From assembly GCA_902476295.1 (NCBI GenBank), contig CABSDC010000024.1, positions 1 through 28,956 of the forward strand: 28,956 nucleotides of DNA. Reading direction: 5' to 3'. The DNA is from SFTJ01 sp905210415. Lineage in GTDB: Bacteria; Bacteroidota; Bacteroidia; Bacteroidales; Muribaculaceae. A model generated the notes under the pieces. The model searched no databases and had not been told where the DNA came from. It saw nothing but the letters and a program-made list of their open reading frames with translations. A program made the translations under genes and the position numbers. Below, piece by piece: positions 23,540 to 28,956 of this stretch (its first letter is position 1; the number at the start of each line of letters is the position of its first letter).

Positions 23540-25063
23540 ATGAGACTATTTATATTTGCAATAGGCGGAACGGGGTCGCGAGTGCTGAAGTCGCTCGTGA
23601 TGCTCTCGGCAGCAGGCGTGAAGCCCCTCGACGAAAACGGCAAACCGCTGAAGAATTTTGAGATTGTGCCGATAATTATCGATCCGCATAAATCAAACGA
23701 AGACCTTAAGCGCACCGAGTTGCTCCTGAGCGACTATCGCATGCTGCGCCGCAAACTATATGGCGAAGCGGTGGAAGCCGACGGCTTCTTTGCCAATAAA
23801 ATCACTTTGCTGAGCGATATCCTCACCGATTCGTCGATAATGCTCAATCGCACACCCGTGTGCAATCTGGCTGCGGTGGAGCAGAACAAATTCAGAGAGT
23901 ATATCAGCTACAACACCATGAATGAGCCTAATCAGGCGCTCACCTCGCTGCTCTTTGCCGACTATCAACTGGAGAATAAGATGCGCATAGGCTTTGTGGG
24001 CTCGCCAAACATCGGTTCGGTGGCGCTCAATCAGATCAAAGACAGCGACGAATTTAAGGCGTTTGCCAATGTGTTTAATAGCGGCGACCGCATATTCTTT
24101 GTGAGCTCGATATTCGGTGGCACTGGCGCGGCGGGATTCCCGATATTGGTGAAGAACATCCGCCATGCCGAGCAACTCGACGTGAGTAATAAGGAGGTGC
24201 TGCGAAAAGCTCCTATTGGAGCCCTCACCGTGTTGCCGTATTTCAATATTGAGCACAACGAGGACTCGCGAATCAATAAAGCCGACTTTGTGGTTAAGAC
24301 TCAATCGGCGCTTCACTACTACAATAAGACCCTCACCAACGATAGCCGATATGCCATCAATGCCCTGTATTATGTGGGCGATCAGGTGACCTCGAAGCCA
24401 TACGTCTACGACCCAGGCGAGAATGGCCAGAAAAACCGTGCCCATCTGGTGGAACTTGTGGGCGCGTTGTCGCCACTTCGTTTCGCGGGCATAGCCACCG
24501 ATCGCTTGAGCGACCAATATGGCAATCCGTTGCCTACGATGGCTTATGAGTATGGGCTTGAAAAAGACGTCACCGACCTCGACTTCAGCGCATTCGGCGC
24601 CGAGACTCGCCGCATGATATATAAGCCGCTTGTGAAATTTCACTTGCTATTCCTCTTCCTTCGCACGGGTCTGAAAGGCGCAATCGGACGCGGATTTACC
24701 GAGGATGCCCCGAAGATTACCAGCGACATATTTGCCACCGAATTCTACCGGGTGCTTGACGGACAGTTTATGCGCTCGTATGTTGACTGGATAGGCGAGA
24801 TGTGCGACAATATGCGCAGTGTGCACCTATTCAACATCGGCGACCTGAATATGAACACCGTGGTGAATGGCGTGCAAACCAAGAAGCGCAGTTGGCCGCT
24901 CGGCAGAGCCAGCATCTCTTGCGACTCGTTTGTGGCGCAAATGAACAAGTTGAGCCGCGATGCCAACGCCTATAAAAAAGGAAGCGAGGAATATAAGTTG
25001 CTCGACCTCTTCAACAAGGCAGCCGAGACACTTGTGGATGAGAAATACGAGAATATCAATTAA
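23540..25063 (+). CDS. Tubulin/FtsZ-superfamily-like protein (Tubulin_2 type)
   Basis: A 507-residue protein without signal peptide. It opens with FAIGGTGSRVLKSL (Gly9-Gly10-Thr11-Gly12), the first nucleotide loop of the tubulin-like Rossmann fold. A second glycine-rich loop FGGTGAAGFPI (Gly193 to Gly199) stands where tubulins and FtsZ have GGGTG(S/T)G. This pairing is seen in the poorly studied tubulin-like family catalogued as Tubulin_2. The later part has YFNIEHNEDSRINK, YALNALYYVGDQ-like and GALSPLRFAGIATDRL stretches that I cannot assign. It is not FtsZ: overall sequence and length differ. GTP binding and polymer formation are plausible but unproven. The actin/Hsp70-like gene follows after only 17 nt. 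Confidence 0.75.
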   Translation: MRLFIFAIGGTGSRVLKSLVMLSAAGVKPLDENGKPLKNFEIVPIIIDPHKSNEDLKRTELLLSDYRMLRRKLYGEAVEADGFFANKITLLSDILTDSSIMLNRTPVCNLAAVEQNKFREYISYNTMNEPNQALTSLLFADYQLENKMRIGFVGSPNIGSVALNQIKDSDEFKAFANVFNSGDRIFFVSSIFGGTGAAGFPILVKNIRHAEQLDVSNKEVLRKAPIGALTVLPYFNIEHNEDSRINKADFVVKTQSALHYYNKTLTNDSRYAINALYYVGDQVTSKPYVYDPGENGQKNRAHLVELVGALSPLRFAGIATDRLSDQYGNPLPTMAYEYGLEKDVTDLDFSAFGAETRRMIYKPLVKFHLLFLFLRTGLKGAIGRGFTEDAPKITSDIFATEFYRVLDGQFMRSYVDWIGEMCDNMRSVHLFNIGDLNMNTVVNGVQTKKRSWPLGRASISCDSFVAQMNKLSRDANAYKKGSEEYKLLDLFNKAAETLVDEKYENIN

Positions 25064-25080
25064 AGAAGCAGATACAAATT

Positions 25081-28000
25081 ATGAGCAATATATTATCATA
25101 CAACAATAAGACCACAAAGACCAATGTGGACGATTGGGTGGCAGTAGAGCCGTATTCTGATGATGATATCCGAGCCATACGCGACCCGAATGGCGGATTG
25201 TCGGAGTGTCCGCGCACAGCCATCCCGAGTCCGTTTGCTCAACTCGATTTGGTGAAGAATGCCTTCGACTCGTTGGCATCAATGCGCTTGCGCAGTTCGC
25301 TGATGAACGAGCGCCTTGTGTCGGATGCACTCGATGTGGCGCAACTCTTTTTTAACTACGAGAGTCATAAAGACTATCTGCGCATAGTGCGCTGGAACCG
25401 CAATGAGCAGTTAGACGTGCTGAAAAGCAGTCCTGACCATCGGTTGTATGGCGAAACACTGCAGTTGTTTCTCGATAGCGACACTGTGTATAACTTCGAC
25501 ATATTCACCGATTGGTATATTCTGATATGGGATAATGTGGCAATCGGTGGCACATCGCCGTCGTCGCTCACAATGGCAGCGCCTGGATTGAGCAACATTG
25601 AGAGCATCAAGGTGGAGCAAGGCGTATCGCTATATTCGTCGGTGCGACATCTGTGGGAACGCGATGAGGATTTTGTCTACTACATGTATTTGCTCTTCAA
25701 TGCATTCCCAGTGCTAAGAGAGCGCATGGGCGGAGTGTATGATTATATGCTTGTGTGCCTTGAGCGTCTGCGCGATAGCCGCCCGGCACTATATCAGCGC
25801 ATCACCGCTGCAGTGCCCAATCCATCGGCGCTGGTGCGAGAAAACGCCATGTCGGTAAAGGAGCGCCTTGATTGCTCGTTCAACGCATTCACTGGCGACC
25901 AAACCGTGTCGGTGATAGGTGCGCAATTCTATATGAAGCGTGCCCTCAATATAATGGCAAACGTGGCAGACAGCGATTTTGTGATCGCCCCAACCAGAAA
26001 GCAGCCCGACGATGATAAGTTGCCATTGGTGCTTCGCGGCAATTTCAACGGACAGATTGACCAATATCGCTATGTGGATAAGATATGGGACAGCTCCACC
26101 GAGGTGTGGGCTGGCGGCGTGCCTATAGATGAGCGCAAATTGCCCGACACAGCCATACGCTATCCGTTTGTCACCACGGCCGATTTCCTCACCGACAGCA
26201 TAGTGCAGCTTAGCGGCGAGGTGGATGATGCCCATTTCTTCGATGGCAACTTGGTGAACAACGGCGGATATGCCAAGAAAGGCTATCTGTTGCCTCTCAC
26301 AGCCACATTCTTCAAGTATTTCAACTGCGACGACCTCACGAAACGAGTGTTGGGAAGAAATATGCTCGACATTGAGGAAAACACTGATGGTAGCGTGACT
26401 GTGAGTCTGCGCATACCGGTGAAGAAGAAATATATCGAACTCACACGCACCTATCTGCCTATCTCAGATGCTGCATGGCAATTTGATGAGCGTCGCGGCA
26501 CGGGCCGTGTATTGGCGCATCGTGTGATGTCGGCAGCAATATTCCCGTTTGTGCGCACCGGTGAGAAGGATAATTACACCGTGCAGCAATTCACGCAGAT
26601 GCGCGACGGACAAGTGCACCTGCGCTTCTTGCGCAACGGCATGGATGAGACGGAATTGTCGGTGGTGGAAGGTCCACGCACCAACAATGCGTTCTGCCAG
26701 ACAGCCTACTACGATGTCGACGGATCGTTTGACTTTGTTGAGGTGAGTCTGCGATGCGAGTTGGGATTATTCACAGGCGTGATAGTGCCGCAGTGGGGCG
26801 ATTATGCGCCATCTGACAAGAAGATGATATTCGCGGTGGATTTCGGTACCACCAATTCGCATGTGGAATATGCTGAACAGGGCAGAGAGTCGCAGCCACT
26901 TGCATTTGAAGAAAGCGATGCGCAGACATTGGTGGCCACATTGCTCCGCAAGGGCGCGCTCGATTCGGCAGAAACGCTCCAGAATGTGGAGTTTGTGCCA
27001 CGAAATATCGGCACTCTTTACGGATTCCCGATGCGCACAGCATTGTCGGCCAACGAGAATGCGGCTGGCAGCGCACTGTTCCGCAACGTGAACATACCAT
27101 TCCTCTACGAACGAAAATATTTCCAAGGCTACAGCGTACACACTGGGCTGAAGTGGAGCGGCAACACCACACTTTCGCAGGAATTTCTGCGTGAGATTAT
27201 GCTTCTTATCAAGGCCAAGGCGTTGCTCGAGCGAGCCGACCTATCAGCCACAGAAGTGGTGTACTTCTATCCGGTGGCAATGGGTGGTGCCGATCGTCGC
27301 TGCTTGAACGATGTGTGGACAATGCTCTACAACACCTACATCGGTGGCGGTGAAAGCAACCTTAGAGTATATCCCGAATCAATAGCCCCGGCGTTCTACT
27401 ATACTGGCGCGCAGGTGGCAGGCAGCAGCTATGTGTCGATAGACATAGGCGGTGGCACAAGCGACGTGGTGGTGTATCAACCCGCCAACGATGGTATGCG
27501 CACCGTGCCAACGATTATCTCATCGTTCCGCTTTGCCGGCGATGCCGTGTTTGGCGATGGTTTTGCTTCGAACGATGCCGACAACAATCCTCTACTCGCA
27601 CACTACACTGCTTACTTCAGCAAGTTGATTGACAAAAACGCCGATTTGGCTTATCTCAATAGCATCCTGACCGACTTGAAGAAGGGCAAACGAAGCGAGG
27701 ATATCAACGCATTCCTATTCTCGATAGAGAATGTTGAGGAACTGCGCACCCGCCGCGAGATAGATCGCAAACTGTTCTCGTATAATGCCCTGCTGCGCAA
27801 CGATGAATACCGTCGACTGGTGTTTATGTATTTCTACTCGGCGATTATTTACTATATTGCTAATATGATGAAGGCTCGCAATCAGATTAAGCCTAAACAG
27901 GTATATTTCAGCGGCACGGGTTCGAAGATACTTAATATCATCGGGTCAATCGACCAGATAGAATACCTCACAAAGACCATCATAGAACGTGTGTATGGTG

Positions 28001-28512
28001 AGGACTACACTGAACACTTTGCCGTGAAGGTGGAGAAAGACCAGCCGAAGCAGATTACATGCCGTGGCGGTGTGCGCCTTGAAAACAAACGCTTGGATGG
28101 TCAGGAAAACAGTGATATGTATGCTCCGCGCAACATCAACAAACTGAAATATTGCTATTCGATGGTTGGAAACGACGAACTGACGTTTGGCGACATAAAT
28201 AAGCAGGAGATTCGTGCAAGAATTGTTGATAAAGTGGTGATGTTTAACCAATTCTTTGTATCTTTGTTATCACCAGATGTGTGTGATGAATTTGGTGTTG
28301 ACAAGAAGGTACAAGAGATTTTTGTTGCCGTGGTCAACGACGACGTGGCAAATTATCTTACAGCAGGAGTGAACACCAACCTCACTGGGCGTTATGGCGA
28401 CGCCGATGTGGTGGAAGATGTGCCTTTCTTCTATCCGATTGTGGGTATCATACGGCATAATCTGCTCACCAACCTATGCCACGAGGTGATAAGTAAATAT
28501 GGCATTAATTGA
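25081..28512 (+). CDS. Large protein with actin/Hsp70-type ATPase domain
   Basis: The 1143-residue protein has no signal peptide or membrane helix. Residues 1-575 match no family I know. From 582 on it has an ASKHA ATPase: phosphate-1 loop FAVDFGTTNSHVEY (Asp587 to Ser593), phosphate-2 loop VSIDIGGGTSDVVVY (Asp788 to Asp795) and the adenosine motif VYFSGTGSKIL (941-951). A large insertion between the first two loops (about 600-785) and a tail of about 190 residues make it unlike DnaK, MreB or ParM. The size and arrangement recall the SrfB-type Hsp70-like virulence-factor family, a comparison made from memory. Adjacent to the tubulin-like gene (17 nt) and followed after 37 nt by an exported protein, it is probably the second NTPase of a joint machine. 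Confidence 0.75.
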   Translation: MSNILSYNNKTTKTNVDDWVAVEPYSDDDIRAIRDPNGGLSECPRTAIPSPFAQLDLVKNAFDSLASMRLRSSLMNERLVSDALDVAQLFFNYESHKDYLRIVRWNRNEQLDVLKSSPDHRLYGETLQLFLDSDTVYNFDIFTDWYILIWDNVAIGGTSPSSLTMAAPGLSNIESIKVEQGVSLYSSVRHLWERDEDFVYYMYLLFNAFPVLRERMGGVYDYMLVCLERLRDSRPALYQRITAAVPNPSALVRENAMSVKERLDCSFNAFTGDQTVSVIGAQFYMKRALNIMANVADSDFVIAPTRKQPDDDKLPLVLRGNFNGQIDQYRYVDKIWDSSTEVWAGGVPIDERKLPDTAIRYPFVTTADFLTDSIVQLSGEVDDAHFFDGNLVNNGGYAKKGYLLPLTATFFKYFNCDDLTKRVLGRNMLDIEENTDGSVTVSLRIPVKKKYIELTRTYLPISDAAWQFDERRGTGRVLAHRVMSAAIFPFVRTGEKDNYTVQQFTQMRDGQVHLRFLRNGMDETELSVVEGPRTNNAFCQTAYYDVDGSFDFVEVSLRCELGLFTGVIVPQWGDYAPSDKKMIFAVDFGTTNSHVEYAEQGRESQPLAFEESDAQTLVATLLRKGALDSAETLQNVEFVPRNIGTLYGFPMRTALSANENAAGSALFRNVNIPFLYERKYFQGYSVHTGLKWSGNTTLSQEFLREIMLLIKAKALLERADLSATEVVYFYPVAMGGADRRCLNDVWTMLYNTYIGGGESNLRVYPESIAPAFYYTGAQVAGSSYVSIDIGGGTSDVVVYQPANDGMRTVPTIISSFRFAGDAVFGDGFASNDADNNPLLAHYTAYFSKLIDKNADLAYLNSILTDLKKGKRSEDINAFLFSIENVEELRTRREIDRKLFSYNALLRNDEYRRLVFMYFYSAIIYYIANMMKARNQIKPKQVYFSGTGSKILNIIGSIDQIEYLTKTIIERVYGEDYTEHFAVKVEKDQPKQITCRGGVRLENKRLDGQENSDMYAPRNINKLKYCYSMVGNDELTFGDINKQEIRARIVDKVVMFNQFFVSLLSPDVCDEFGVDKKVQEIFVAVVNDDVANYLTAGVNTNLTGRYGDADVVEDVPFFYPIVGIIRHNLLTNLCHEVISKYGIN

Positions 28513-28549
28513 TAAACCGAAGTATTAATTCTAAACATTCAGAAGAGTT

Positions 28550-28956
28550 ATGAGACGCATTCTTTCAGTAGTCCTCACCGTAGCAATGGGCGTGATGTCC
28601 GCCGTTGCTATGTATGCCCAAGCCGATGCGGCATCGTCGGCAAAACCGCTTACCGCCAACCAGTGGAAGCGTGGTATAGCCATAGTGGGACAGCATGCGG
28701 CGCTTGATGGCAGATATGGACGTGCTGAAAGTGAGTTGCCAGAAAACTACACGCTCGACGACCTTAACAAGGTGTATAAAACCGGGAAGTGGAAATCGGT
28801 GTATTCCGTGTTGAAAGTAAAGGAATCGAATGTGGGCACGATGCAGCAATTGAAGGACATTGCCAGCGAATACACGTCGCCAAACATTGTGGAGCGATCA
28901 CTCAAAGCCTACATTGCATCGCATCCCGAGAAGTCGGCTCCTGCTGCTGTTACAGC
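28550..28956 (+). CDS. Exported protein, 3' end cut by the window
   Basis: An open frame from ATG 28550 runs 135 codons to the window end without a stop. It begins with a signal peptide (MRRILSVVLTVAMGVMSAVA, likely cleavage after Tyr-Ala-Gln). The visible mature part is hydrophilic, partly helical (QWKRGIAIVGQHA, YTLDDLNKVYKTGKWKSVYS) and unrecognised. It follows the ATPase gene by 37 nt and so belongs to the same cluster, giving it a periplasmic or surface component. What lies beyond residue 135 is unknown. Confidence 0.75.
   Translation, partial: MRRILSVVLTVAMGVMSAVAMYAQADAASSAKPLTANQWKRGIAIVGQHAALDGRYGRAESELPENYTLDDLNKVYKTGKWKSVYSVLKVKESNVGTMQQLKDIASEYTSPNIVERSLKAYIASHPEKSAPAAVT

Noticed and set aside
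23756..24643. 295-codon minus-strand open frame
   Set aside because: It is antisense to the tubulin-like gene, which has conserved glycine loops in frame.
23540..25063. FtsZ, the cell-division protein
   Set aside because: Length, spacing of the glycine loops and flanking sequence differ from FtsZ; only the superfamily-level loops agree.
25081..28512. DnaK or MreB
   Set aside because: The ATPase motifs are preceded by about 580 unrelated residues and separated by a large insertion; no DnaK substrate-binding domain follows.
1..28956. tRNA or rRNA genes
   Set aside because: I saw no cloverleaf with a TTCRANTC-type arm and no rRNA-like conserved stretch when reading the intergenic regions on both strands.

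Overview
The window looks like chromosome from a gut-type member of the Bacteroidales, and Muribaculaceae is my best guess for the family. The signs are Bacteroidetes promoters (TTTG, about 20 nt, TAnnTTTG) ahead of several genes with no strong Shine-Dalgarno sequences, a hybrid two-component system ending in an AraC domain, a cobalamin riboswitch in front of a TonB-dependent receptor, and C-terminal tails that look like type IX secretion sorting domains. The family assignment is inference from style, not from a marker gene.

Layout, left to right. 1-560: two hairpins, a degenerate 180-bp tandem duplication and a 20-bp palindrome, with no convincing gene. 562-3180: free methionine-(R)-sulfoxide reductase, a secreted histidine phosphatase of the inositol-polyphosphate/phytase type, and a membrane-anchored TPR protein, closed by a strong terminator. 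3361-11062: a vitamin B12 acquisition operon made of a cobalamin riboswitch, a BtuB-like TonB receptor, a BtuG-like beta-propeller protein and a 1340-residue secreted protein with GLUG-type repeats and a DUF4465-like domain. The last two end in T9SS-like tails. 11063-11757: repeat-rich intergenic DNA with a 193-bp MITE-like element inserted into a palindrome, itself inside a longer repeat whose uninterrupted copy lies at 18111-18293. 11758-14640 (minus): TPR-sensor hybrid histidine kinase/response regulator/AraC protein. 15283-17941: two adjacent DUF1573 proteins followed by MeaB, the GTPase chaperone of B12-dependent methylmalonyl-CoA mutase, then a strong terminator. 18309-21189: a BamA/TamA-type outer-membrane barrel protein overlapping a phosphoethanolamine-transferase-like membrane enzyme, which ends inside four tandem CCCTAA units. 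21514-28956 (runs off the end): a five-gene cluster.

That last cluster is the most unusual part. It encodes, in order, a lipoprotein with a von Willebrand A-like domain, a small four-helix membrane protein, a tubulin/FtsZ-superfamily-like protein, a 1143-residue protein whose C-terminal half carries actin/Hsp70 ATPase motifs, and an exported protein cut off by the window end. A tubulin-like and an actin/Hsp70-like NTPase made side by side with a membrane protein and a vWA lipoprotein suggests an envelope-linked NTPase machine of unknown function. Nothing in the window says what it does.

B12 recurs as a theme: the riboswitch operon imports it and MeaB services an enzyme that needs it. All family assignments rest on motifs read by eye; no database search was run.
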